This document shows, one piece after another, positions 7,483 to 16,039 of a DNA stretch of 64,000 nt (its first letter is position 1; every line of letters starts with the position of its first letter). Source of the stretch: Paracoccaceae bacterium (GTDB taxonomy: Bacteria; Pseudomonadota; Alphaproteobacteria; Rhodobacterales; Rhodobacteraceae). The notes below the pieces were generated by a model. The model was not told where the DNA came from. It did not search any database and saw nothing but the letters and a program-made list of their open reading frames with translations. The stretch is taken from the NCBI GenBank assembly GCA_024639125.1, contig JAHEJA010000011.1:24449-88448 (forward strand), given 5' to 3'. Position numbers and translations under genes: made by a program.

Positions 7483-9921
7483 CTAGGGTTGCACGCGTCG
7501 TTTCGCGCGCAGGGTTGGATCGGCCTGTGTTGGGTCTTCTGGCCACGGGTGTCTTGGATAGCGGCCGCGCATGTCTTTGCGCACATCGGCGTAACTGCTT
7601 GCCCAAAAACCGGGAATGTCCATCGTTGTTTGCAAAGGGCGTCCGGCTGGCGACAAAAGCGTCACCCTCAGAGGGGTGTGTCCCACCGTTGGGTGGGTGG
7701 TTTGCCCAAACATTTCTTGTAACCGCAACTCGATTGTTGGGTGATCGCCATCATAATCAATCGGGATTTTACGCCCCAAGGGGGTCGTGAAATGGGCCGG
7801 TGCAATTTGATCCAGACGCTGCATTTGATCCCAATCCAAACGTGATCGCAGCGGTTCCAAGAGATCAAATTTTTTCCAATCCTCCGCAGATTTAACCCCA
7901 GAAAGATACGGGGCGAGCCAATCATCAATGCTATCAAGCAACGTTGGGAGGCTGACATCAGGGAAATCTTGCCCCCCTAACATGACGCGTGCAACGAACC
8001 GCTTGGCTGCCGGAGTCAAGGTGATCCCCAAATCGCGCACACCGTCAAGCATCGCCTTTAGAATAGCACTGTCGCTTGCATCCTTCCAAATACGGTCGTC
8101 CAAAACGATGCTGCCTAATCTTTCTTGTTGGCGTGCAACGACGCGACGGTCACGTTTCGACCATTCGCAATGGTTGATCCAATGAATGTCCCTTTCAAAC
8201 AGGCTGCGAATTTCGCCGATTGAAATAGGGATAGCTTGGCGTATTTTGGCTTCTCTTGGGTTGCCATCCAAATCAGTCGCCACCAGAAAGCGCTCGCCGG
8301 CAAGCGTATCGCTTTGATCTAACACTGCGCCTTTGCCACCGCTTAGAACATAGCGCGGTTCGCTTCCTTTACGGCGCATCCCGATACGATCGGGATAGGC
8401 CAATGCAGCCATTTGTGCAAAGCTCAGGTCACTGTTGGATGTGGTGAATTTTTCCAGCCGTTTTGCATCGGTTTTGATCCGTTCAAGTCCAGCGCGATTA
8501 ACCGTATAAGGGCGTCGCGACAAAAAGGATTTGGTGTCCGCTATGGCTTCGATCCGCAAATTTATATCCGACGGCGCATCACGGGACAGAGGATCCCGTT
8601 CGTTCAAAAGCGCCGCAAGCTGGGCGGATTTTGGTCCGGACAGGTTAAGCATATGCCCAAGACGTGGATGTACCGGCATTTTCGCAAGGCGACGCCCATG
8701 ATCGGTGATGCGTCCGGATACATCGAGCGCACCAAGAGTGATCAAAAGCGTTTTTGCATCATCAAACGGACCTTGAGGGGGCTGGGTTAAAAACGCCAAA
8801 TCGTCTGGGGCGGCCCCCCACATCGCAAGCTCTAAAACCAATCCCGTTAAATCAGCGGTTTCAATTTCTGCGGGGGCAAAATGGGGCAATGTGCCTTCTT
8901 CTGCTTTGGACCAGGTTTTATAGCACCATCCCGCCGCAACACGGCCTGCGCGACCTTGGCGTTGGGTGGCTTCTGCTTTGCTGACGCGTTCGGTGATCAA
9001 ACGGGTCATGCCCGTGCCGATGTCAAACCGTGCCCGACGTGCAAGCCCGGAATCGATTACAACCCGTATATCCGCAATCGTCAAAGACGTTTCGGCAATC
9101 GATGTCGCAAGAACAATTTTGCGCCCAGTGTCCACGGGGGCAATCGCCGCACGTTGTTGTGCAAAGGGCAATGCGCCATAGAGCGGAAGCACATGACAGG
9201 TATCTTCAAACTGTCCTTTGAGCCGCGCCTGTACTTGGTGGATTTCACGTTCTCCGGGAAGAAACACCAAAATTCCACCGTCGTGAGCCTGTGCCGCTTC
9301 GGTTATTGTTTGCGCGACAATGGCATCCAAACGGTCAAATTTTGCCATAGGACGATCCCGCCAAATTGGGGTGACGGCGAAACTTTGGCCTTGGGATACG
9401 ATAATCGGCGCGTCATCCAAGAGACGCGCAATAGGACCCGCATCCAAGGTTGCGGACATCACCAAAATGATTAAATCCTCGCGCAATGCTGATTTGGCTT
9501 CTAGGCATAGTGCGAGGCCCAAATCCGCATTCAACGATCGTTCGTGAAACTCATCGAAAATGACGCAGCCGACCTCTGTTAGCTCGGGGTCATCTTGCAA
9601 CATGCGCGTTAGAATGCCTTCGGTCACGACCTCGATTTTGGTAGAGTTGGATATTTTGCTTTCGCCTTTGATCCGATACCCCACGGTTTGCCCAATAGGT
9701 TCGTTCAATGTTTGTGCCATGCGTTCAGCCGCTGCGCGCGCAGCTAGGCGGCGAGGCTCTAGCATGATGATTTTACCCTTCGGTAAGGCGGCTTGGTGGA
9801 CAGCTAGGGGAACAAATGTGGTTTTGCCGGCACCCGGCGGCGCACAGAGCACAGCCCGCCCCTGTTGCGCAAGAGCAGTAACAAGGTCATCTATTACGTC
9901 ATGAATCGGTAGCTGTGTCAC
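7483..9921 (-). CDS. hrpB: ATP-dependent helicase HrpB (DEAH box)
   Basis: DEAH-type RNA helicase-like protein of about 812 residues, near the 809 of E. coli HrpB. Walker A APPGAGKT, DEFHERS, MSATLDAG and the QRQGRAGR motif VI are all present, followed by HA2 and the HrpB-specific C-terminal domain. I place the start at GTG 9921 (VTQLPIHDV) with AAAGG upstream, seven bases after the stop of the DUF3108 gene; an ATG at 10011 would overlap that gene by 83 bp and add 30 unconserved residues. The family's exact role in E. coli is unclear. Confidence 0.9.
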   Translation of the reverse strand: MTQLPIHDVIDDLVTALAQQGRAVLCAPPGAGKTTFVPLAVHQAALPKGKIIMLEPRRLAARAAAERMAQTLNEPIGQTVGYRIKGESKISNSTKIEVVTEGILTRMLQDDPELTEVGCVIFDEFHERSLNADLGLALCLEAKSALREDLIILVMSATLDAGPIARLLDDAPIIVSQGQSFAVTPIWRDRPMAKFDRLDAIVAQTITEAAQAHDGGILVFLPGEREIHQVQARLKGQFEDTCHVLPLYGALPFAQQRAAIAPVDTGRKIVLATSIAETSLTIADIRVVIDSGLARRARFDIGTGMTRLITERVSKAEATQRQGRAGRVAAGWCYKTWSKAEEGTLPHFAPAEIETADLTGLVLELAMWGAAPDDLAFLTQPPQGPFDDAKTLLITLGALDVSGRITDHGRRLAKMPVHPRLGHMLNLSGPKSAQLAALLNERDPLSRDAPSDINLRIEAIADTKSFLSRRPYTVNRAGLERIKTDAKRLEKFTTSNSDLSFAQMAALAYPDRIGMRRKGSEPRYVLSGGKGAVLDQSDTLAGERFLVATDLDGNPREAKIRQAIPISIGEIRSLFERDIHWINHCEWSKRDRRVVARQQERLGSIVLDDRIWKDASDSAILKAMLDGVRDLGITLTPAAKRFVARVMLGGQDFPDVSLPTLLDSIDDWLAPYLSGVKSAEDWKKFDLLEPLRSRLDWDQMQRLDQIAPAHFTTPLGRKIPIDYDGDHPTIELRLQEMFGQTTHPTVGHTPLRVTLLSPAGRPLQTTMDIPGFWASSYADVRKDMRGRYPRHPWPEDPTQADPTLRAKRRVQP

Positions 9922-9928
9922 ATCACCT

Positions 9929-10645
9929 TTATTGACGAACAAACCGCGCGCGTCCACGCAATGTTGATACATCAAATTCGGAAACTTGGTATTTTCCCGA
10001 TTTATTCGCATAAGTTACCGAAAATGGAAAATTGCGGCCTTCGGATAGTTCGCGGTTTGAAAACCCTTCGACGCGCTTATAAAGCCCTTTGCAGGTCAGC
10101 CCATTTTCAGATTTACTAGGTGAGCCAACGGTTATTTGCACACGACGCGCACCGTCGAACATATCGAAATTTGTTTGGCAAACGGTGCTGTCTTTTTTGT
10201 CGTTAAGCACAATTGAAATCGCAGTCATTGGATCAACTGTACCTTTTTGCTGTGCGGGATCCGCCCAAAAGGGTTTTGGAAGTTTGCGTTCAGAAACTTT
10301 GGGGATGCCATTTGAATAGCTGATCGTCTTTTCGCTTTGACGCCGCCCTGTGTCGGACTCTTCGCGATAGGCTCTGGGCGCATATGTGCCTTTGGATAGG
10401 GTGCCGGATGTGCTTGCGGTGAATTTATATTTAGCAAGTGCGCCAATAATCCCTGTCGATTGGATGATACCAGACGCGCTATAGTTTGATCCACTTTCCG
10501 AATAGGCGTATTTCAATTGTCCAGCTTTGATCCCACGTAAATAAATATTGAACGTACTGGACGTGGTTTCTGCAAACGCTGATGACCCAAAGGTTATCGC
10601 AAGACCGGCCAAAATTGATTTCACGAATTTAGTCTTTTTTTGCAT
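9929..10645 (-). CDS. DUF3108 domain secreted protein
   Basis: 238 residues beginning with a clear signal peptide (MQKKTKFVKSILAG, cleavage near SSAFA-ET) and then a DUF3108 beta-rich domain, so periplasmic or outer-membrane attached. Start at ATG 10645, with GGAAAG seven bases upstream; ATG 10648 is the alternative. Typical of the group are the 'YLRGIKAGQLKY' opening and a C-terminal strand ending in RGRARFV. It precedes hrpB by seven bases on the same strand and is divergent from meaB. Function unknown. Confidence 0.8.
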   Translation of the reverse strand: MQKKTKFVKSILAGLAITFGSSAFAETTSSTFNIYLRGIKAGQLKYAYSESGSNYSASGIIQSTGIIGALAKYKFTASTSGTLSKGTYAPRAYREESDTGRRQSEKTISYSNGIPKVSERKLPKPFWADPAQQKGTVDPMTAISIVLNDKKDSTVCQTNFDMFDGARRVQITVGSPSKSENGLTCKGLYKRVEGFSNRELSEGRNFPFSVTYANKSGKYQVSEFDVSTLRGRARFVRQ

Positions 10646-10759
10646 CATCCCACTTTCCATGGCCGTGTTGGTCTGGACTTTTCCTGTATAAACAAGGCAA
10701 GAAAAGGGGCAAAAGGTCAACGGTACCTAAAACTCTTTGCGGAAAGCTGCCGAATACAC

Positions 10760-11740
10760 ATGCAACAGATCCAAGTCACTGCTGAAAAAATCCTAAACGG
10801 AGATCGCCGAAGTTTATCGCGGGCCATTACGTTGGTCGAAAGCAGTCGCGCCGATCACCAAGAGCAAGCTGCACAGTTGATCGCCGAGCTGTCCAAGTCA
10901 AAGAGAACGGCTTTGCGCATTGGCTTGTCCGGGACTCCGGGGGTTGGGAAATCCACATTTATCGAAGCGTTTGGTATGCAACTTGTGGCTCTGGGTCTTA
11001 GGGTTGCGGTGCTTGCGGTTGATCCAAGTTCGGCACGGTCTGGGGGATCTATTCTAGGCGATAAAACCCGAATGGATTATTTGTCACGCGAAGCAAATGC
11101 CTTTATCCGTCCGTCGCCTTCACAAACACATTTAGGCGGCGTGGCACGACGCACACGCGAAGCGGTTACGCTCTGCGAGGCGGCGCAGTTTGATGTTGTT
11201 CTGATTGAAACAGTTGGGGTCGGGCAATCCGAAACCATCGTGGCAGAAATGTCTGATTTGTTTGTTCTGCTTTTGGCACCTGCGGGTGGGGACGAACTTC
11301 AGGGTGTGAAGCGTGGTATAATGGAAATGGCGGATATTATCTTGGTGAATAAAGCCGATGGTGATCTAAAACCTGCGGCAACCCGGACCTGTGCGGATTA
11401 CGCCGGGGCTTTGCGTTTATTGCGAAAGCGCCCCCAGGACCCCGACGGTTTCCCGATGGCAATGACGGTTTCTGCCGTTACGCAAAATGGATTAGAGGAT
11501 GCTTGGCAAAAAATGCAAGACCTATCCAATTGGCGCAAAGAAACCGGAAAATTTGATGAAATCAGACAATCGCAAGCGCGGTTTTGGTTCCAAGAAGATT
11601 TAAAGCAGGGGTTATTGTCGGTGTTGCGACAACCAGAGATCGTTAAATTGACCCAGAAAATGGCCGACGATGTAGCCAAAGGCGACCTTGCGCCAGCGGC
11701 TGCGGCACAACGGGTTATTCAAACCATCCAGGGTCAATGA
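10760..11740 (+). CDS. meaB: Methylmalonyl-CoA mutase-associated GTPase MeaB
   Basis: 326-residue G3E GTPase that protects and reactivates B12-dependent methylmalonyl-CoA mutase. Walker A GTPGVGKST, switch segment ETVGVGQSE and NKADGD base-recognition motif are visible. The ATG at 10760 (MQQIQVTAEKIL) gives the conserved N-terminus; an open frame continues 40 codons upstream without homology. No mutase gene is in the window, so it presumably acts in trans. Older annotations call this family ArgK/LAO transport, which is not its function. Confidence 0.9.
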   Translation: MQQIQVTAEKILNGDRRSLSRAITLVESSRADHQEQAAQLIAELSKSKRTALRIGLSGTPGVGKSTFIEAFGMQLVALGLRVAVLAVDPSSARSGGSILGDKTRMDYLSREANAFIRPSPSQTHLGGVARRTREAVTLCEAAQFDVVLIETVGVGQSETIVAEMSDLFVLLLAPAGGDELQGVKRGIMEMADIILVNKADGDLKPAATRTCADYAGALRLLRKRPQDPDGFPMAMTVSAVTQNGLEDAWQKMQDLSNWRKETGKFDEIRQSQARFWFQEDLKQGLLSVLRQPEIVKLTQKMADDVAKGDLAPAAAAQRVIQTIQGQ

Positions 11741-11862
11741 CGATTCGATCCTGACAATGGATATTCTGCCGCCTAATGTCCGAAACCGCATAGGAGCGCG
11801 TGGTTTCAGCGCAAAAGATATTTATTTCGTGACCAAACCCTGAAAATAGCATCGCGGGGCGC

Positions 11863-11891
11863 TTGACGATCATGTGCTTTGCGCCTAGAAG
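11863..11891 (+). promoter_or_regulatory. Possible sigma-70 promoter of rpmB
   Basis: TTGACG (11863-11868), 17 bp, TAGAAG (11886-11891) is a fair housekeeping promoter and would give a leader of about 87 nt before rpmB. By-eye match only. Confidence 0.4.
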
Positions 11892-11906
11892 CAGCAAACC
11901 AATTTT

Positions 11907-11931
11907 GGCGCAGCACATGCGGCGCCTTTTT
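11907..11931 (+). terminator. Terminator-like hairpin in the rpmB leader
   Basis: GGCGC (11907-11911) pairs with GCGCC (11922-11926) and is followed directly by TTTTT. It lies about 165 nt after meaB and 54 nt before the rpmB start, between the predicted rpmB promoter and gene. It could be a late meaB terminator or an attenuator. Confidence 0.45.
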
Positions 11932-11984
11932 ATATAAGTAGGTGTCAGGGATGCCTGCTGTAGACAAAACAAGAGGTATCTGAC

Positions 11985-12275
11985 ATGTCGCGCCGCTGCG
12001 AACTTACTGGAAAAGGCCCGATGACTGGCAACAATGTCAGCCACGCCAACAACAAAACACGTCGTCGTTTTTTGCCAAACTTGAATGACGTAACTTTGCA
12101 GTCCGAAACGCTAGGTCGTTCGGTTAAATTGCGCATCTCTGCGTCTGCATTGCGTACTGTCGACCACCGTGGTGGTTTGGATGCATTCTTGGCCAAAGCG
12201 AAAGACATTGAGCTTTCTTCAAATGCTCTTAAAATCAAAAAAGAAATCGCAAAAGCCCAAGCTGCAACAGCCTAA
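11985..12275 (+). CDS. rpmB: 50S ribosomal protein L28
   Basis: 96-residue basic ribosomal protein. The N-terminus [20 protein letters not shown] and following [12 protein letters not shown] are diagnostic of L28, including the longer alphaproteobacterial C-terminus. ATG at 11985 with AGAGG upstream. Transcribed alone, ending at a strong terminator. Confidence 0.97.
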   Translation: MSRRCELTGKGPMTGNNVSHANNKTRRRFLPNLNDVTLQSETLGRSVKLRISASALRTVDHRGGLDAFLAKAKDIELSSNALKIKKEIAKAQAATA

Positions 12276-12299
12276 GCCCTGCGACATTTGATCGATTTG

Positions 12300-12330
12300 A
12301 AAACCCTGTCCAAATAAGGCAGGGTTTTTT
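12300..12330 (+). terminator. Rho-independent terminator of rpmB
   Basis: AAACCCTG (12301-12308) pairs with CAGGGTTT (12320-12327) around an 11-nt loop, followed by a T-run, 25 nt after the rpmB stop. Confidence 0.85.
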
Positions 12331-12351
12331 CATATCTAATCGGGAACAAAA

Positions 12352-12708
12352 GTGATCTTTGGTAAAATCATAAACGTGCTTCGGGTGTCTTTGATCCTGC
12401 TGACAGTTTTGTCAGGTCAGGGCATCGCGCAAATGCGTGGGACATCGGATGTTGCCGGTGTTATGGTTTTATGCACGGGGACCGGTGCCAAAACTGTTTT
12501 GGTCGATGCGGATGGTCAGCCGATTGATCCCCAACCGGTTTGCCCCGATTGTATTGTTACTTTTGCCTTGGCTTCGGATCTAAGCCAGATTGATCCGATT
12601 TCCCGTGGGTTCCGTCCTGTCCTTGCGAATTGGGCGACCTCTGCGCTCGCGTGGACTGTTTTGGTTGAAACACCGCCGGCGCGCGGACCACCTTTGATGT
12701 TTGGTTAA
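12352..12708 (+). CDS. Small secreted/membrane protein, DUF2946-like
   Basis: 118 residues starting at GTG 12352. One N-terminal hydrophobic segment (residues 4-26) could be a signal peptide or anchor, followed by a short domain with a CPDC pair (near residue 66) and a C-terminal proline-rich tail. The layout resembles DUF2946 proteins, small CxxC proteins often found with copper-chaperone genes, and the next gene, 35 nt downstream, encodes PCu(A)C. Copper handling is inferred from context only. Confidence 0.6.
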   Translation: MIFGKIINVLRVSLILLTVLSGQGIAQMRGTSDVAGVMVLCTGTGAKTVLVDADGQPIDPQPVCPDCIVTFALASDLSQIDPISRGFRPVLANWATSALAWTVLVETPPARGPPLMFG

Positions 12709-12743
12709 CTTACAACTGAAATTCACATCAAAGGACATGAAAA

Positions 12744-13232
12744 ATGAACATCCTAAAAACTACTTTCGTTGCGGCCTCAGCTGCTTTCCTAATGTCATCT
12801 GCATCTTTTGCAGCAGATATCATGATCAAAGACGCCTATGCACGCTCGGCGACCACGATTTCGAAATCTGGCGCGGCGTTCATGGTTATTGAAAACCATG
12901 CAATGGCTGAGGATCGGTTGATCGCAGCACGCTCTGACATTGCCAAAAAAGTCGAACTTCATACACATATGAAGACTGACGAGGGTGTCATGCGCATGAT
13001 GCATGTTCCCGAGGGGTTTGTCATTCCTTCACACGGTAGCCATGCCTTGGCCCGGGGCGCGGATCACGTGATGTTTATGGGGCTAAATGCGCCGATGCTT
13101 CAAGGGGACACGTTTACCCTTACCTTGGTATTCGAAAATGCCGGAGAAATCGAAGTGACGGTTCCTGTTGATCTTGAACGCCAAGATGGCATGATGATGA
13201 AAATGGACAACAGTCACGATCACGACAGCTAA
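12744..13232 (+). CDS. Periplasmic copper chaperone PCu(A)C
   Basis: 162 residues with a signal peptide (cleavage after SSASFA) and a PCu(A)C domain, which carries Cu(I) to the CuA/CuB sites of cytochrome oxidase. The H-M-X-n-M-X-n-H-X-M copper ligand pattern is visible: HTHMKTDEGVMRMMH, then PSHGSHAL and MFMG. The C-terminal tail is rich in Met and His (GMMMKMDN, HDHD), which may bind further copper. It follows the DUF2946-like gene, and a tyrosine phosphatase lies 15 nt downstream, so they may be cotranscribed. Confidence 0.9.
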   Translation: MNILKTTFVAASAAFLMSSASFAADIMIKDAYARSATTISKSGAAFMVIENHAMAEDRLIAARSDIAKKVELHTHMKTDEGVMRMMHVPEGFVIPSHGSHALARGADHVMFMGLNAPMLQGDTFTLTLVFENAGEIEVTVPVDLERQDGMMMKMDNSHDHDS

Positions 13233-13247
13233 AAAGGGGAGTGGCAG

Positions 13248-13706
13248 ATGAGAAAACAGGTATTATTTGTATGTCTGGGAAACATCTGCCGCTCACCGTC
13301 AGCCGAAGCAATTTTTCGGGATGCAATCGCGCTGAGTGGGCTTGATGTTGCTCATGACAGTGCGGGCACCAGCGGCTGGCACAAGGGCGAACCGCCCTAT
13401 GGCCCAATGCAAGACGCCGCTTTGACGCGTGGGTTTGCGATGGCTGATTTGCGATCACGCCAAGTACGGAAAAGCGATTTTGATGACTTTGATGTGATTG
13501 TCGCGATGGATAAATCCAACCTGCATGATCTGATTGCGATGCGCCCGTCGTCTCAGTGTCGGGCCAATGTGGTGCTGATGGGGGATTACCTGGATGATCC
13601 AATTGAAAAGGGGTCAGATGTTCCCGACCCCTATTATACCCGCGATTTCGACGCGACGCTGGATATGCTATCGCGTGCCATGTCCAATTTTATTGCAACA
13701 CTTTAA
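13248..13706 (+). CDS. Low-molecular-weight protein-tyrosine phosphatase
   Basis: 152 residues. The active-site loop is CLGNICRSP (family C-X5-R-S/T) near residue 9, and the general-acid aspartate is in DPYY near residue 126. Such cytoplasmic phosphatases often counter bacterial tyrosine kinases in polysaccharide export or act on small substrates; no kinase is in the window. ATG 13248 is preceded by AGGGGAG. The 3' end overlaps the convergent DsrE-like gene by four bases. Confidence 0.92.
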   Translation: MRKQVLFVCLGNICRSPSAEAIFRDAIALSGLDVAHDSAGTSGWHKGEPPYGPMQDAALTRGFAMADLRSRQVRKSDFDDFDVIVAMDKSNLHDLIAMRPSSQCRANVVLMGDYLDDPIEKGSDVPDPYYTRDFDATLDMLSRAMSNFIATL

Positions 13707-14137
13707 GGGCGCACATAGGAGTAGCCGGCTTCTTGCAGCTCGATCAAGCGCACGACACCAGAGCTGACGACATTTGCTTCGGACATCAGAGCCACTTCTT
13801 TGCCTGCCTTTTCGCTCATTTTCTTTAGCGTATTGCCACATGCCGCAAAGGTAAGGGTTTCCATTTCCAGTGACATTGTCGAAATGCGATCCGCGACTGG
13901 TGATTTGCCAGCGACATACATATTCAAGCCCGGTCCGTAAGCGACGATTTCAATGTCAACGGTTTCGCCTTTTTGCGTATAATAGGAATGAACGTTCTGG
14001 GCGTTGTTCAACGCAAGGTTCATCACCGCTGGGTCATTTTCATCCACATGAATAGCTAATTTATGTAGCGCACCTTCGGCAATTGCATAGCCAGCGGTCA
14101 TAAGAACGGTTACAACCGAAATAAGTAGTTTTGTCAT
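13703..14137 (-). CDS. Secreted DsrE/DsrF-like protein
   Basis: 144 residues: a signal peptide (cleavage near GYAIA-EG) and a DsrE/F-like alpha/beta domain. A single conserved cysteine sits in FAACGNT (near residue 100), the position used for sulfur relay in DsrE proteins. A periplasmic DsrE-like protein next to a periplasmic copper chaperone and a phosphatase hints at redox or sulfur chemistry in the envelope, but function is not assigned. Divergent from the DUF2177 gene. Confidence 0.8.
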   Translation of the reverse strand: MTKLLISVVTVLMTAGYAIAEGALHKLAIHVDENDPAVMNLALNNAQNVHSYYTQKGETVDIEIVAYGPGLNMYVAGKSPVADRISTMSLEMETLTFAACGNTLKKMSEKAGKEVALMSEANVVSSGVVRLIELQEAGYSYVRP

Positions 14138-14272
14138 CGTTAATTCCCTGTTGTTTGATACGTTGGATAAAGGCCACCCTAAAGTAATGCGCCGTCATTC
14201 CAAGTTTCTTTTTCATAAGTGATCCAAAGGCAAACAAAAGTCGTAACAAGTCTATAACCCTTAGGAGGATAC

Positions 14273-14671
14273 ATGGTTTACCTTGTTTTGTTCATGGCAT
14301 CGGCGATTGTGTTCTTGCTGCTTGATATAGTGATGTTAAAGAACGTCCTATTCCCGTTGTTTTCAGAACGCCTTGGACCGCAATTGCTAGAAGACCCGCG
14401 CATGGGGCCGGCCGTTATATTTTACGTTATGTATATGGGCGGTATTATGTGGTTCGCGTCATTGCCTGTATTGGCAAATGGCCCTGCAATCCAAGCGTTT
14501 TGGAACGGTTTGATCCTGGGGGCTATTGCATATGGTACGTATGAATTCACAAACTTTGCGACCCTTCGTAGTTGGTCAATTGAAATGGTTATGGTTGATG
14601 TGACTTGGGGTGCTATTTTGACCGGCATTACCGCTTGGGCTGGTGTGGTCATCACACGCGCCGTTACATAA
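14273..14671 (+). CDS. DUF2177 family membrane protein
   Basis: 132 residues with four hydrophobic segments (roughly residues 3-23, 47-67, 75-93 and 105-127), matching the DUF2177 family of small integral membrane proteins of unknown role. ATG 14273 is preceded by an excellent AGGAGG. The gene is monocistronic between divergent DsrE-like and downstream inositol-phosphatase genes. Confidence 0.85.
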   Translation: MVYLVLFMASAIVFLLLDIVMLKNVLFPLFSERLGPQLLEDPRMGPAVIFYVMYMGGIMWFASLPVLANGPAIQAFWNGLILGAIAYGTYEFTNFATLRSWSIEMVMVDVTWGAILTGITAWAGVVITRAVT

Positions 14672-14707
14672 TCCAAACGAGTAACGGAATTGCCAAGAAA
14701 ACATAGG

Positions 14708-14733
14708 TTTGCCATGCTCAAAGGCTTGGCAAA
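14708..14733 (+). terminator. Possible terminator after DUF2177 gene
   Basis: TTTGCCA (14708-14714) pairs with TGGCAAA (14727-14733) around a 12-nt loop, 37 nt after the stop. There is no clear U-run, so this is tentative. Confidence 0.35.
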
Positions 14734-14785
14734 TGTACATTTTGCGCGTATAGCCGCTGCTTGACCGAACAGAGGAAGCACAGAA

Positions 14786-15574
14786 ATGGCCGGCAGCGCA
14801 AACCTGAACGTGATGATGAAAGCCGCCCGCAAAGCGGGTCGTTCTTTGTTAAAGGACTTTGGAGAAGTAGAAAACCTTCAAGTGTCGCGCAAAGGGGCAG
14901 GGGACTTTGTGTCTCGGGCGGACATGGCTGCGGAAAAGATCATTCGTGATGAATTGATGTATGCGCGTCCGACTTATGGCTATATTGGCGAAGAAACAGG
15001 CGAAGTCGAAGGCCAAGACCCGACACGTCGTTGGATTGTTGATCCTTTGGATGGTACAACCAATTTCTTGCATGCGCTTCCACATTGGGCAGTCTCTATT
15101 GCACTTGAGCACAAGGGCCAAGTGGTTGCCGGTGTTGTCTATGACCCGACCAAAGACGAAATGTTCTTTGCCGAAAAAGGCGAAGGCGCGTGGCTAAATG
15201 AAACCCGTATTCGTGTTTCTGCGCGTCACCGAATGATCGAAAGCATCTATGCAACTGGTATTCCCTTTGCAGGTCGCGCTGAATTGCCAGCCACTCTCCA
15301 AGACCTTGCGCGTTTGATGCCAGCATGTGCGGGTGTCCGTCGTTGGGGGGCTGCTGCACTTGATTTGGCCTATGTGGGCGCAGGTCGCTACGAAGGATAT
15401 TGGGAACGCAATCTTCAGGTTTGGGATATTGCTGCTGGTATTATCATCGCCAAAGAAGCGGGCGCGATTGTTGAAGGTATGACCGCAGAAACAAATCCTT
15501 TGAATACTGGCGATGTGTTGTGCTGTAACGAAGTACAATTTGAAACCTTTGCCAAGGTTATTCGTGACAAATAA
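14786..15574 (+). CDS. Inositol monophosphatase family protein (SuhB-like)
   Basis: 262 residues, Mg-dependent phosphatase fold. Metal-binding residues are seen in EETGE, the WIVDPLDGTTNFLH signature near residues 83-96, and the C-terminal WDIAAG. In bacteria the family hydrolyses inositol-1-phosphate or related sugar phosphates, and SuhB can also act in rRNA transcription complexes. ATG 14786 with AGAGGAAG upstream; monocistronic, ending at a strong bidirectional terminator. Confidence 0.92.
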   Translation: MAGSANLNVMMKAARKAGRSLLKDFGEVENLQVSRKGAGDFVSRADMAAEKIIRDELMYARPTYGYIGEETGEVEGQDPTRRWIVDPLDGTTNFLHALPHWAVSIALEHKGQVVAGVVYDPTKDEMFFAEKGEGAWLNETRIRVSARHRMIESIYATGIPFAGRAELPATLQDLARLMPACAGVRRWGAAALDLAYVGAGRYEGYWERNLQVWDIAAGIIIAKEAGAIVEGMTAETNPLNTGDVLCCNEVQFETFAKVIRDK

Positions 15575-15595
15575 TCACGGCGTGTCATTCTAAGC

Positions 15596-15622
15596 AAAGC
15601 GCCCTGATTAGGGCGCTTTTTT
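15596..15622. terminator. Strong bidirectional terminator
   Basis: AGCGCCCT (15598-15605), loop GATT, AGGGCGCT (15610-15617), with an A-run before and T-run after. It ends the plus-strand phosphatase transcript; its right half overlaps the end of the convergent GFA gene, whose transcript it may also stop. Confidence 0.85.
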
Positions 15623-15976
15623 GGTATCTGATGGGTGGTTTTGTCCATCTACCCATGGAATATTCCCCAAATCGCGTGGGTTTACACCGCTTAGGATTGC
15701 AACATTCACACCAAATTCGTTTGGGTTCGATCTTCGTTGGTGATGGGTGTAAATTCCGCAGGTTTTGCAGAAATAGTGCTTCGCAGCCATCGTCCCCCAT
15801 TGATAAAGCGACATGTTGTCCGCACCTGTGATAATGCGTATCCCATCCAATGGCGCGGACACAGCAATTGCACCGCGTCGTGCGCAAAAGCTGCAATCGC
15901 AGCGACGGGCTGTTTTGAACCCATCGCTTAGCGTGATTTCAAGCGTAACAGCACCGCAGTGACATGTTCCAATCAT
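15608..15976 (-). CDS. GFA family (CENP-V/glutathione-dependent formaldehyde-activating) protein
   Basis: 122 residues with the zinc-binding pattern of the GFA fold: CHCG (residues 5-8), CDCSFC (26-31), and CKTCG (70-74). The family includes a putative formaldehyde-glutathione adduct former and many uncharacterised small zinc proteins. The last codons overlap the shared terminator. Adjacent putA is on the same strand upstream, but 63 nt and a hairpin separate them. Confidence 0.88.
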   Translation of the reverse strand: MIGTCHCGAVTLEITLSDGFKTARRCDCSFCARRGAIAVSAPLDGIRIITGADNMSLYQWGTMAAKHYFCKTCGIYTHHQRRSNPNEFGVNVAILSGVNPRDLGNIPWVDGQNHPSDTKKAP

Positions 15977-16005
15977 TAAAATGTCCTTTCAATAATTGGA
16001 ATAGT

Positions 16006-16024
16006 GTGCTGCCACTTGCGGCAC
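16006..16024 (-). terminator. Possible putA terminator hairpin
   Basis: GTGCTGC (16006-16012) pairs with GCGGCAC (16018-16024) around a 5-nt loop, 15 nt beyond the putA stop; there is no good U-run, so it is weak. Confidence 0.3.
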
Positions 16025-16039
16025 TCTGTCAAGGTTGGG

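Noticed and set aside
8881..9474. Long open frame of 197 codons on the plus strand.
   Set aside because: It is wholly antisense to conserved hrpB coding sequence and has no protein-family features.
11715..12044. Open frame of 109 codons opposite meaB end and rpmB leader (includes MIVKRPAMLFSGFGHE).
   Set aside because: No ribosome site, overlaps the meaB 3' end and the rpmB start on the opposite strand, and I recognise no family. Conservation would be needed to accept it.
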